Shown here piece by piece: positions 1 to 6,734 of a stretch of 12,743 nt of DNA. The stretch is from the NCBI GenBank assembly GCA_910587635.1, contig CAJUNB010000007.1, positions 1 through 12,743 of the forward strand. The letters run 5' to 3'. This DNA comes from an uncultured Lachnospiraceae bacterium. Lineage in GTDB: Bacteria > Bacillota > Clostridia > Lachnospirales > Lachnospiraceae. Every line of letters starts with the position of its first letter. Position 1 is the stretch's first letter. A program made the position numbers and the translations under genes. The notes below the pieces were generated by a model. It worked only from the letters and a program-made list of their open reading frames with translations, was not told the origin of the DNA and searched no databases.

Positions 1-1
1 A

Positions 2-199
2 GAGTGTGCGGTGATTGCCTGCTGTGAAGAACAGGATATGTCTGTTTTTGACGGGGTTCGTATTCCGATGGAACGCTCTGCCGCACTAATGAAATGGAAA
101 ATGGTAGGCGAGGTCCTTGTTCCGGGTGTGCTGAATGTTGGGGATATCGAAAAGACAGACGGCTGTAAACAGGCGGCGGCTCTGGCAGAAAAATTTTAA
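2..199 (+). CDS. NAD(P)H-dependent flavin reductase-like protein, C-terminal part (cut by window edge)
   Basis: An open frame enters from the left edge and ends at TAA 197-199, giving 65 visible residues with no start. The tail runs through a segment with MERSAALMKWKMVGEVL and VLNVGDIEKTDG. This resembles the C-terminal end of flavodoxin-fold NAD(P)H-dependent FMN reductases/oxidoreductases, in which the last strand and helix close the Rossmann-like fold. A second flavodoxin-like gene starts 14 bases downstream in the same direction, so this was probably a pair of related flavoprotein genes. The catalytic and FMN-binding N-terminal part lies outside the window, so the exact substrate cannot be judged. 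The family call is from remembered similarity; the frame itself is certain. Confidence 0.6.
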   Translation, partial: ECAVIACCEEQDMSVFDGVRIPMERSAALMKWKMVGEVLVPGVLNVGDIEKTDGCKQAAALAEKF

Positions 200-213
200 G
201 GAAGAAAAACACC

Positions 214-360
214 ATGCCCAAGAAAATTGTCATTCTCAACGGCAATCCTCAGAAAAAAGGCAACACTTCCACGCTGGTCAAGGCGTTTACCCAAGGGGCG
301 GTGCATAGTTGCATTTACAATTCAGAGGGGCGACAGCACGTTAGACTGTTGCCCCTCTGA
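214..360 (+). pseudogene. Truncated flavodoxin-fold NAD(P)H-dependent oxidoreductase, N-terminal fragment
   Basis: ATG at 214 follows a modest purine-rich GGAAG site near 200. The first 29 codons read as a typical flavodoxin-fold start: a beta strand KKIVILNG, then the phosphate/FMN-binding loop GNPQKKGNTSTL and a helix VKAFTQGA. The family is normally about 180-250 residues, but after codon 29 (position 300) the reading leaves the family and stops at TGA 358-360, giving 48 residues. The last part of the frame runs through the palindrome at 322-360, so those residues look accidental. I infer a gene cut at about position 300 by an insertion or deletion. No remaining part of it is seen elsewhere in the window. 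The fragment keeps only part of the flavin site and is unlikely to work. Confidence 0.65.
322..360. repeat. 39-nt palindrome (15-bp stem, 9-nt loop) at the broken oxidoreductase junction
   Basis: Arms TCAGAGGGGCGACAG (322-336) and CTGTTGCCCCTCTGA (346-360) pair along 15 positions with one G.T wobble, around a 9-nt loop. Neither side carries a run of T, so it is not a standard intrinsic terminator on either strand. It lies about 20 bases right of the point where the upstream pseudogene loses homology and about 70 bases downstream of the GyrI-like gene. It could be a subterminal hairpin of a lost insertion sequence or an mRNA 3'-end stabiliser of the leftward gene. Confidence 0.6.
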
Positions 361-428
361 TTGCCAAAACTAAAATAATATCAAGTGCAGCTTTTTGTTC
401 TTGCCGCTGGTCCAATGAATTTTAAAAG

Positions 429-1055
429 CTAATTTACCTTATACCTCAAAATTGTTTTGAGCTTATCCTCTTTTGTTCTATTAGTCAAATAGATTTCTCT
501 ATGACAATCTGATGTGCGTTGCAAACAGTTTTCTTCTGCAAATCTATTCATTTGCTCAAAAGAAAATGGTTCATTGTCATATGAGCCAATATGCAGAATT
601 TCAACACATTTTTCGTCATGTATCATATCAAAAAAAATTCCTTCATACAGTGGGTTTGGCTTTTTAATTTTTATCCTTTCCAATGCAGAACATACCATTT
701 CCTCTGTAATAAAGACTGGCTGGCGTATCATAATGGTATATTCCAAATTCTCTTTTATGAGTTTACAGGCAGCAGATTTCGTATCAGCGTTTTTCTGTTT
801 CCAGATACCCTCTAAAGGATAAACTGTAAAGTCGTGGATTTCATTTGATGTAATATTTGTTGCAATAGATTTATAATCCATTTTAATGGCATATGCTAAT
901 GAATAGAGAGCAGCTACTCTGTCTGAAAAATCTGTATCGTTAGGATCTCCGCTACCTTGAATCATAATAAAATTTTGCTTGGGTATATCTACTAAAACAG
1001 GTATACTTTTTGCTCCATACAGAGCTTTCTCGTGCTTTCTCCATTCAAATTTCAT
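429..1055 (-). CDS. GyrI-like small-molecule-binding domain protein
   Basis: This 208-residue protein matches the stand-alone GyrI-like family (effector-binding domain shared with BmrR/Rob-type regulators). The family binds hydrophobic or cationic small molecules in a cleft between two repeats, and some members hydrolyse cyclopropane-containing toxins. Visible family features are the opening MKFEWRKHEK, the strand PKQNFIMIQGSG (about 25-36), the segment YPLEGIWK (about 105) and the C-terminal LHIGSYDNEPFSFEQMNRFA near residue 160. No DNA-binding domain is present. The start was placed at 1055 because AGGAGG (1063-1068) sits 7 nt upstream; the frame stays open upstream to 1205 but without a ribosome site. 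The gene is A+T-richer than hemZ beside it, hinting at separate acquisition. The true ligand or reaction is unknown. Confidence 0.75.
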   Translation of the reverse strand: MKFEWRKHEKALYGAKSIPVLVDIPKQNFIMIQGSGDPNDTDFSDRVAALYSLAYAIKMDYKSIATNITSNEIHDFTVYPLEGIWKQKNADTKSAACKLIKENLEYTIMIRQPVFITEEMVCSALERIKIKKPNPLYEGIFFDMIHDEKCVEILHIGSYDNEPFSFEQMNRFAEENCLQRTSDCHREIYLTNRTKEDKLKTILRYKVN

Positions 1056-1086
1056 ATTAGCGCCTCCTATGAGAAACAGTCTATCA

Positions 1087-1114
1087 AACATAACCTGACA
1101 CCTAAAGTCATGTT
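1087..1114. promoter_or_regulatory. Possible operator dyad upstream of the GyrI-like gene
   Basis: AACATAAC (1087-1094) and GTCATGTT (1107-1114) form an inverted repeat, 7 of 8 pairs, with a 12-nt spacer. An inner TGAC...GTCA dyad overlaps it. It lies 32 bases upstream of the chosen start of the leftward GyrI-like gene, where an operator would be expected. MerR-type regulators, whose effector domains resemble GyrI, use dyads in promoters with long spacers, but no regulator gene is nearby and no convincing -10/-35 pair was found. The assignment is tentative. Confidence 0.3.
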
Positions 1115-1191
1115 CTATATTTTTCTTGCATTTTCTGTAATCCTTTTTCATTTGTTCACGTATAGACTGCAGTTCTATTATTTCAATACTA

Positions 1192-2787
1192 TCAGAAAAA
1201 TACACGTTTTCTTTCTATCATTTCCCCGATTCTCTCGATATATTGGGAAACATCCTTAACGTTCTCACTCCGCTCAATCCGCCCGTCCGGGTACACCCTC
1301 TTACTGATCGAACCTGCTCCCAGAGCCGCAATGGTCTGTTTCTCCTCCATAATCAGTACATTGTATATACCAAAACAGCCTTCTCTGGCGTATCCGACAT
1401 TTTCAAAATTCCCTGACATATTTTTCTGTCGATACAGATAATAGGGTTTCATCCTCATCTCGGCCGCAGTCTGCGCGGCAATCTTCATAAACTCATCACT
1501 GTTTCGCATCGTTCGAAGTCCGTTTTCCTGCACCCACTGACTCAGCCTGGAAGCCCTCTTGACAGCCAGGGAATGTACTGTCAGACTGTCAGGGGACAGC
1601 GCTTTCACCGCCTCTGCCGTATTTCTCACATGAACAGCTGTTTCACCCGGAAGGCCCAGAATGATGTCCATATTGATATTGTCAAATCCAAGCCTTCTCG
1701 CCATATGGAAGGTATCGATCACCTGTTCCACCGTATGCTGCCTGCCAATAAATCTCAGTGTCTCATCGTTCATTGTCTGAGGGTTGATAGAAATACGGGT
1801 GACACCATACTGTTTCAGCACTTCCAGCCGGTCTTCCGTAATACTGTCCGCCCGTCCCGCTTCCACAGTAAATTCCTTCACATGTTCAAACGAAAAAGAT
1901 GCCCTGACTTTGGACAAAAGCTGCTCCAGCTCTCCTGCTGATAATGTAGTGGGCGTGCCGCCGCCAATATAGACACTGTCCAGTATTCTATCGGCAAACA
2001 ATTCCGCCGTGTTTTCGATCTCTCTCTCCAGAGCTGCCAGATACTCCCCCACTCTGTCTTTCCATTTGCAGATAGGATAGGAAGTAAAAGAACAGTAGAG
2101 GCATGTGGTTGGGCAGAAAGGAATGCCAATATAGAGACTGTAACCGTCCCGGGTATGGATACAAGAGAGCAGCTTCCTCTCCCGCCTGGCAATCTCCAGA
2201 CTTAAGGTGATCTTTTCCTCAGAAGCATAATAAGTATTCTTCATATAGCGGAAAACCTCTTCTTCTGTCCTGCCTTCTTCCAAAAGCCCAACCGCTATTT
2301 TCGTCGGCCGTATCCCCGTAAGTGCTCCCCAGGGCAAGGTGCTGTCTGTATATGCAGACAGCACCTGATAAATCAGCTGCTTCAGTCTGTTTTTCACATG
2401 TCGTTTCCAAATTTCCGCTTCTGAACGAATTTCCGGCTCCGGCAAAAATGCCACTCCTGGCGAACACGCCTGACGCGGCAAATTCGGCTGCTCTGTGTGT
2501 GCCTGATCTCGCAGTAAAATTTCTTTTGCATAAACAGGTTTTAATCTATCAAGCTGTTCCGCTAACGGCCTATTTTTCTCCTGCCATCCCTCTTTTGGAC
2601 ATTTATAAAGGAGCAGTTCTATCCTTTCACTGCTCCTTACAATTTTTATCAATGGAAAACCGGCGTCGGACAGGATCTCCTTCGTCCCTTCCATAAATAC
2701 CTTGACTTCCGTTCCGGGATAAAAGGCCTTTACAAGAGAATGGATATCGTATTCGAATCCCGCTTCATTTAAAATAACGGCTATCAT
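1192..2787 (-). CDS. hemZ: HemZ-type radical SAM protein (coproporphyrinogen III dehydrogenase-like)
   Basis: The protein has 531 residues. It belongs to the HemN/HemZ radical SAM group, whose members decarboxylate coproporphyrinogen III anaerobically or act as relatives in heme handling, using a 4Fe-4S cluster and S-adenosylmethionine. The cluster motif CPTTCLYC is at Cys225, Cys229 and Cys232, followed by the SAM-contact GGGTPT at 275-280. The LTGIRPTK segment near 156-164, in the long N-terminal extension before the radical SAM barrel, is typical of HemZ rather than HemN. The start at 2787 (MIAVILNEAG) is chosen because AGGAGG ends 5 nt upstream. An upstream ATG at 2892 would add 35 residues encoded entirely by repeat DNA and is rejected. 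It is the last gene of the leftward apt-rel-MBL-hemZ block. The exact reaction of HemZ proteins is less certain than that of HemN. Confidence 0.88.
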   Translation of the reverse strand: MIAVILNEAGFEYDIHSLVKAFYPGTEVKVFMEGTKEILSDAGFPLIKIVRSSERIELLLYKCPKEGWQEKNRPLAEQLDRLKPVYAKEILLRDQAHTEQPNLPRQACSPGVAFLPEPEIRSEAEIWKRHVKNRLKQLIYQVLSAYTDSTLPWGALTGIRPTKIAVGLLEEGRTEEEVFRYMKNTYYASEEKITLSLEIARRERKLLSCIHTRDGYSLYIGIPFCPTTCLYCSFTSYPICKWKDRVGEYLAALEREIENTAELFADRILDSVYIGGGTPTTLSAGELEQLLSKVRASFSFEHVKEFTVEAGRADSITEDRLEVLKQYGVTRISINPQTMNDETLRFIGRQHTVEQVIDTFHMARRLGFDNINMDIILGLPGETAVHVRNTAEAVKALSPDSLTVHSLAVKRASRLSQWVQENGLRTMRNSDEFMKIAAQTAAEMRMKPYYLYRQKNMSGNFENVGYAREGCFGIYNVLIMEEKQTIAALGAGSISKRVYPDGRIERSENVKDVSQYIERIGEMIERKRVFF

Positions 2788-2788
2788 C

Positions 2789-2944
2789 GGCTCCTCCTCA
2801 GGTCGTACTCGTTTTTGCTCACTGCCTTTACTGGGCCTCAGGGCTCCTCCCGCATGCGGGCCCCTCCTCAGGCCGCATATTTCTTTGCTCACTGCCTTTA
2901 CTGGGCCTCAGGGCTCCTCCCGCATGCGGGCCCCTCCTCAGGCC
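2789..2944 (-). repeat. 70-bp-period tandem repeat between the MBL hydrolase gene and hemZ (2 full + 1 partial copy)
   Basis: Read on the minus strand, copies begin at 2944, 2874 and 2804, exactly 70 bases apart. The first two share a 61-nt identical block (2884-2944 and 2814-2874), each followed by 9 unrelated bases. The third keeps only 16 nt, GACCTGAGGAGGAGCC, 14 of them identical to the unit start. Each unit begins with CCTGAGGAGG and contains the perfect palindrome CCCGCATGCGGG flanked by GGCCT/AGGCC arms. The first copy supplies the TGA stop codon of the upstream hydrolase gene (2938-2940); the third supplies the hemZ Shine-Dalgarno. A related copy lies at 6530-6570. Confidence 0.9.
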
Positions 2945-3570
2945 AAGAATGGATTATACTTTTTTTCGTGCCCGATCTGTGTTCCCTCCCCGTGTCCCGG
3001 ATATACTTTCGTATCATCCGGCAGTACAAACAACTTTTCTTTCACGGAACGAACAAGCTCTCCCATACTGCCTGTCGGCAAATCTGTCCTGCCTACAGAA
3101 TCTGCAAAAAGAGTGTCTCCACTGATCAAAAATCCACCGGCCGGGAAATAATAGCAGCAGCTTCCTTCCGTATGCCCTGGCGTGGCAATCAACCGGCAGG
3201 TCATTCCCTCCACAGTAATCTCTTCTCCATCCTTCACATAGATATCTGCGTCCACGCTGCAGGCTCTGCCTGCCTGCGCCGACACATTCAGACGGACATC
3301 ATTACAGAGCGCCTTCTCTCCTTCACAGGCATATACTTTTGCTCCGCTTTTTTTCCGCAATGCCTCCAATCCCCATATATGGTCAAAATGACCATGGGTC
3401 AGCAAAATGGCCGCCACCGAAAATCCCCTTTCCTGCAGCCTGTCATAAATGTACTCTCCTTTGTCCGCAGGATCGATAAAAATAACCTGATTTTTCCCTT
3501 CCTCATAGACAAAATAACAATTCGTCTGACAGATACCCATCATCAGACGTCCTATCTTTAAATCCGCCAT
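2938..3570 (-). CDS. Metallo-beta-lactamase-fold hydrolase, glyoxalase II-like
   Basis: This 210-residue cytoplasmic protein has the metal ligands of the glyoxalase II-like branch of the metallo-beta-lactamase fold. THGHFDH gives His59, His61, Asp63 and His64; PGHTEG gives His133; GDT gives Asp152; PGHGEGT gives His193. These would hold a two-metal (Zn/Fe) centre that hydrolyses thioesters or related substrates; the natural substrate is not evident. The start at 3570 lies 2 bases past the rel stop codon, so translation is probably coupled to rel. The stop codon TGA is the first part of a CCTGAGGAGG repeat, so the 3' end sits in repeat DNA, although the protein end (KYNPFLA) looks normal for the family. 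A small MBL hydrolase between rel and hemZ is a familiar clostridial arrangement. Confidence 0.85.
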   Translation of the reverse strand: MADLKIGRLMMGICQTNCYFVYEEGKNQVIFIDPADKGEYIYDRLQERGFSVAAILLTHGHFDHIWGLEALRKKSGAKVYACEGEKALCNDVRLNVSAQAGRACSVDADIYVKDGEEITVEGMTCRLIATPGHTEGSCCYYFPAGGFLISGDTLFADSVGRTDLPTGSMGELVRSVKEKLFVLPDDTKVYPGHGEGTQIGHEKKYNPFLA

Positions 3571-3572
3571 CT

Positions 3573-5882
3573 TTAGCCCGTTGTCCTTTCAATATCGATT
3601 ACGCTCTCTATCATTCTTATTTTGCTGATAATACGCTGAAGTTCTTCTCTGCCTCCAATCTCAAAACTGACAGCCATTGTGGCAATCCCCTGTTTATTGA
3701 CCCGCGTATTCATGGAAAGAATGTCAATATTTCTCTCCGTCAGAGCTTTGGAAACATCCACCAAAAGACCGTTCCTGTTATTTGCAAATATTTTAATTTC
3801 CGCAAAATATTTCTCTCCTTCACCGGCTTTGTCCGAGCTCTGCCAGTCTGCATCCAGCAGCCGTACCCGTTCTATTTCGGAGAGATTGATAACATTGATA
3901 CAATCCGTGCGGTGAATCGATACGCCTCTTCCCCTCGTGACAAATCCTATGATCTCATCTCCTGGCACCGGAGAACAACATTTGGAAAAACGTACCGCCA
4001 CATCATCCAGCCCCCTTACAATGATGCCACTGGAAGTTCTGGGCCTCATCTTCTTCGTCTGATTGTTTGTCGCCACAGATGCCAGCACTTCTTCATCGGT
4101 CACTTCTTTTTGATGTTCTCTTGTATAGAGCTCCTGCATCTTATTGATGATCTGGCCTTCCTTCAGCCCTCCATGGCCGACGGCAGCAAGCACTGATTCC
4201 CAGTCTTTGAAACCGTATTTCTCCATGACATAATCCATATAAGTAGCACGGAGTATCTGTGCCGTATCGATGGACTTTGCCTTGCAATAGGCCAAAATCA
4301 ACTCTTTCCCTTTTATGATATTATCTTCTTTGAGTTCGTTTTTGAACCACTGATTGATCTTACTTCTCGCCTGGGGACTCTTCACAAGATTCAGCCAGTC
4401 TCGGCTTGGCCCCCTGGAATTCTGGGAAGTCAGTATCTCTATCCTGTCTCCGTTTTTAATTTCATAGTCTATTGTCACCAGTTTTCCATTGACTCTGGCG
4501 CCGATCATCTTATTGCCCACAGCACTGTGAATGGAATAGGCAAAATCCACCGGCGTGGAACCTGCGGGAAGATTTTTCACATCTCCTGTAGGGGTAAAAC
4601 AATAAACATTGTCTGAAAACAGATCCAGATCGCTTTTCAGCAGCTTCATGAACTCCCGGTTATCAGACATATCTGTCTGCCATTCAAGGATCTGGCGGAG
4701 CCATACAAGCTTCTCTTCTTCCTGTGTTTCCACCTTTTTCCCATCGGAAGCTTCTTTATATTTCCAATGGGCAGCAATTCCATATTCCGCCGCCTTATGC
4801 ATCTCATAAGTACGAATCTGAATCTCAAAAGGCTGCCCCGAACTGCCGATCAATGTAGTGTGCAGTGACTGGTACATGTTCGCCTTTGGCATGGCAATAT
4901 AGTCTTTGAACCGCCCCGGAATCGGTTTGTACAGTTCGTGTATCACTCCCAGTGCCGCATAACAGTCCATAACCGTATCCACAATAATGCGGACAGCAAA
5001 CAGATCGTAGATCTGATCCAGTGTCTTTTCCTGATTTACCATCTTTTTATAGATACTGAAAAAATGCTTTACCCGGCCATCTACCTTCGCCTTGATGCCT
5101 GCCTCCCATATATGCCTTCCCACTTCATCTACGATAGACTGAATATATTTTTCCCGGACACTCTTACGGACAGCAATCTTATCTACCAGATCGTAATAAA
5201 CTGTCGGTTCCAAATATTTCAGAGACAGATCATCCAGCTCGATTTTGATTTTGGATATACCGAGCCGCTGTGCAATGGGAGCATAAATATCCAGTGTCTC
5301 CCTGGCAATACGGTGTTGCTTTTCCGGAGGCATATGTTTTAGCGTCCGCATATTGTGTAACCTGTCAGCCAGTTTGATCATAATGACCCGGATATCCTTC
5401 GCCATCGCTAGAAACATTTTCCGCAGATTTTCCGCCTGCATTTCTACTCTGTCATTGTCTCCGGACTGAGACTGGGTACTGCCTGAGAGCTGCAACTGCT
5501 GCAGCTTTGTCACACCGTCCACCAGAAGAGCCACATCTCCGCCGAATTCCTCTGTTATCTCTTCCTCTGTCATGATCGTATCTTCCACCACATCATGCAG
5601 CAGACCCGCCACGATCGTTTCCTTATCCATCTCAAGATCGGCCAGAATGATAGCCACACACAGGGGATGAATAATATAGGGCTCTCCTGACTTACGCACC
5701 TGATTTTTATGTGCCTCATAGGCTGTGTTATAGGCCTTTTCAATCAGGGAAATATCATCAGAAGGGTGATATTTTTTAACATGAGAAATCAAGCCCTGAT
5801 ATAATACCTCGGGGCTCTGAAACTCTGCGATTGATTCAATTCTCCCATCATCAAATAAAGTTTCTTTTTTCTCTTCTGCCAT
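3573..5882 (-). CDS. rel: Bifunctional (p)ppGpp synthetase/hydrolase (Rel)
   Basis: The 769-residue length is normal for long RelA/SpoT homologues. Domains in order are: HD hydrolase with HP at 72-73, HDVVED at 96-101 and the LADRLHNMRT segment at 171-180; synthetase domain with RFKD at 324-327, YQSLHTT near 337 and the HKAAEYGIAAHWKYK stretch; TGS domain about 425-485; the zinc-finger/CC domain with FSKCCSPVPGD at 632-642; and a C-terminal ACT domain about 692-766. Intact HD residues together with RFKD rather than an acidic motif indicate an enzyme that both makes and degrades ppGpp from GTP/GDP and ATP, responding to uncharged tRNA on ribosomes. The start at 5882 has GGTGGA upstream. It follows apt by 35 bases and precedes the hydrolase gene by 2, so the three are likely cotranscribed. 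Confidence 0.96.
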   Translation of the reverse strand: MAEEKKETLFDDGRIESIAEFQSPEVLYQGLISHVKKYHPSDDISLIEKAYNTAYEAHKNQVRKSGEPYIIHPLCVAIILADLEMDKETIVAGLLHDVVEDTIMTEEEITEEFGGDVALLVDGVTKLQQLQLSGSTQSQSGDNDRVEMQAENLRKMFLAMAKDIRVIMIKLADRLHNMRTLKHMPPEKQHRIARETLDIYAPIAQRLGISKIKIELDDLSLKYLEPTVYYDLVDKIAVRKSVREKYIQSIVDEVGRHIWEAGIKAKVDGRVKHFFSIYKKMVNQEKTLDQIYDLFAVRIIVDTVMDCYAALGVIHELYKPIPGRFKDYIAMPKANMYQSLHTTLIGSSGQPFEIQIRTYEMHKAAEYGIAAHWKYKEASDGKKVETQEEEKLVWLRQILEWQTDMSDNREFMKLLKSDLDLFSDNVYCFTPTGDVKNLPAGSTPVDFAYSIHSAVGNKMIGARVNGKLVTIDYEIKNGDRIEILTSQNSRGPSRDWLNLVKSPQARSKINQWFKNELKEDNIIKGKELILAYCKAKSIDTAQILRATYMDYVMEKYGFKDWESVLAAVGHGGLKEGQIINKMQELYTREHQKEVTDEEVLASVATNNQTKKMRPRTSSGIIVRGLDDVAVRFSKCCSPVPGDEIIGFVTRGRGVSIHRTDCINVINLSEIERVRLLDADWQSSDKAGEGEKYFAEIKIFANNRNGLLVDVSKALTERNIDILSMNTRVNKQGIATMAVSFEIGGREELQRIISKIRMIESVIDIERTTG

Positions 5883-5918
5883 ATTTCCACCAGCTTTTAT
5901 ACAATGATTGTCTGATCA

Positions 5919-6443
5919 CTATTTCCCTTCGTAAATGATAGCTGACTCCAGTCTGTAATCCTGAATACGCTCTCTGCCTTTTAATCCTGCCAGTTCCATC
6001 AGGACGACGACGCCTACAACGATACCCCCAAGAGACTCTATCAACCGGATCATCGCCTCTGTGGTCCCTCCGGTAGCGATCAGATCGTCCACAATCAACA
6101 CTTTCTGACCTTTCTGAATGGAATCCTTATGCATTTCGATCGTCGCTTTTCCATACTCCAGATCATAATCCATGGAAACAGTCTCACAGGGAAGTTTTCC
6201 TTTTTTTCTGATCAGCACAAACGGTTTATGATTATTATACGCAATGGGCATTCCAAATATAAATCCTCTGGATTCCGGCCCCACGATGACATCATATTCC
6301 AAATCCTGAACTTTATCCTGCATCGTATCAATAGCAAGATGTAGTCCCTCTGCATCCTGCAATACACTTGTTACATCACGGAAAATAATTCCTTCTTCCG
6401 GAAAATCCGGTATACTTCTTACATATTCCTCTAACTTTTTCAT
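5919..6443 (-). CDS. apt: Adenine phosphoribosyltransferase
   Basis: This 174-residue protein converts adenine and PRPP to AMP and pyrophosphate in purine salvage. The type I PRTase signature VLIVDDLIATGGT is at 115-127, the DVIVGPESRGFIFG segment at 51-64 and the substrate-proximal FPEEGIIFRD near the N-terminus. The start at 6443 (MKKLEEYVRSIPDFP) is chosen from the family's usual N-terminus; the frame is open 10 codons further upstream, to 6473. The ribosome site is weak: GAAAGG lies 11 nt from the ATG. The gene is the first of the leftward apt-rel-MBL-hemZ block, an order common in clostridia, where recJ often precedes apt; here repeats and an unrelated secreted protein gene are upstream instead. 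No clear promoter was found in the repeat-filled 290 bases upstream. Confidence 0.95.
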   Translation of the reverse strand: MKKLEEYVRSIPDFPEEGIIFRDVTSVLQDAEGLHLAIDTMQDKVQDLEYDVIVGPESRGFIFGMPIAYNNHKPFVLIRKKGKLPCETVSMDYDLEYGKATIEMHKDSIQKGQKVLIVDDLIATGGTTEAMIRLIESLGGIVVGVVVLMELAGLKGRERIQDYRLESAIIYEGK

Positions 6444-6497
6444 GCCTGGCACAACCTTTCTCAGACCTCTCAAGTCTGCTATCTTTTATCCCACGGG

Positions 6498-6603
6498 CTT
6501 CCCAGTGCCCGTTCAAGAGCTGCGCTCGAGACCTCAGGGCTCCTCCCGCATGCGGGCACCTCCTCAGGTCAAACTTCGCAGTGTCCGTTCAAGAGCTGCG
6601 CTC
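6498..6603. repeat. Pair of 30-bp direct repeats upstream of apt
   Basis: The blocks 6498-6527 and 6574-6603 agree at 28 of 30 positions; both end in GTTCAAGAGCTGCGCTC. A CACGGGCTTC motif occurs next to both (6493 and 6611), so a longer decayed unit is likely. Each copy holds a short GAGC/GCTC dyad. The two copies flank the single GACCT-type palindromic repeat at 6530-6570, giving a composite B-A-B arrangement. No coding frame is supported here. Confidence 0.85.
6530..6570 (-). repeat. Third-site copy of the CCTGAGGAGG palindromic repeat
   Basis: These 41 bases match the core of the repeat upstream of hemZ, including CCCGCATGCGGG and CCTGAGGAGG, with a few substitutions. The outer arms are GACCT/AGGTC here and GGCCT/AGGCC at hemZ, so one base pair has changed on both sides together, which favours a conserved hairpin. 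The copy lies 87 bases upstream of apt, too far away for its GAGGAGG to act as the apt ribosome binding site. Confidence 0.85.
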
Positions 6604-6627
6604 TTTCACTCACGGGCTTCGCCCTAT

Positions 6628-6684
6628 CAAAACAATATCTGCCGATTTTGCCTGCAAGCAGTCAAATCGTCATCTATTGTTTTG
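6628..6684. repeat. 57-bp imperfect palindrome downstream of the secreted-protein gene
   Basis: Outer arms CAAAACAATA (6628-6637) and TATTGTTTTG (6675-6684) pair perfectly over 10 bases. The inside also pairs: GATTTTG with CAAATC, and CTGC/GCAG around a 2-nt turn, so nearly the whole element folds on itself. It lies 50 bases past the stop codon of the leftward secreted-protein gene. It might be an mRNA 3' structure, a decayed terminator (only a short T run follows) or a MITE-like element; no target duplication was found at its ends. Confidence 0.65.
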
Positions 6685-6734
6685 GCACTGCTCATTGCTT
6701 TCGTGCAAATGATACCACAGCTTTTACAAAATTT

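Noticed and set aside
322..360. Intrinsic terminator for the GyrI-like or oxidoreductase gene.
   Set aside because: The stem is strong but no T-tract follows on either strand, so it is reported only as a palindrome.
1056..1205. N-terminal extension of the GyrI-like protein to 1205.
   Set aside because: The frame is open but overlaps the end of hemZ, lacks a ribosome site, and AGGAGG directly precedes the start at 1055.
2788..2892. N-terminal extension of HemZ starting at 2892.
   Set aside because: The extra 35 residues are encoded by the 70-bp repeat, and a strong ribosome site precedes the family-like start at 2787.
2815..3561. A 248-residue plus-strand frame.
   Set aside because: It is antisense to the metallo-hydrolase gene, and its beginning is repeat DNA.
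6443..6473. Longer Apt beginning at 6473.
   Set aside because: The added ten residues are not typical of the family, and no better ribosome site supports them.
6444..6530. Promoter for apt in the repeat region.
   Set aside because: A TTGAAC hexamer occurs in the repeat, but no acceptable -10 box lies at 16-19 nt from it.
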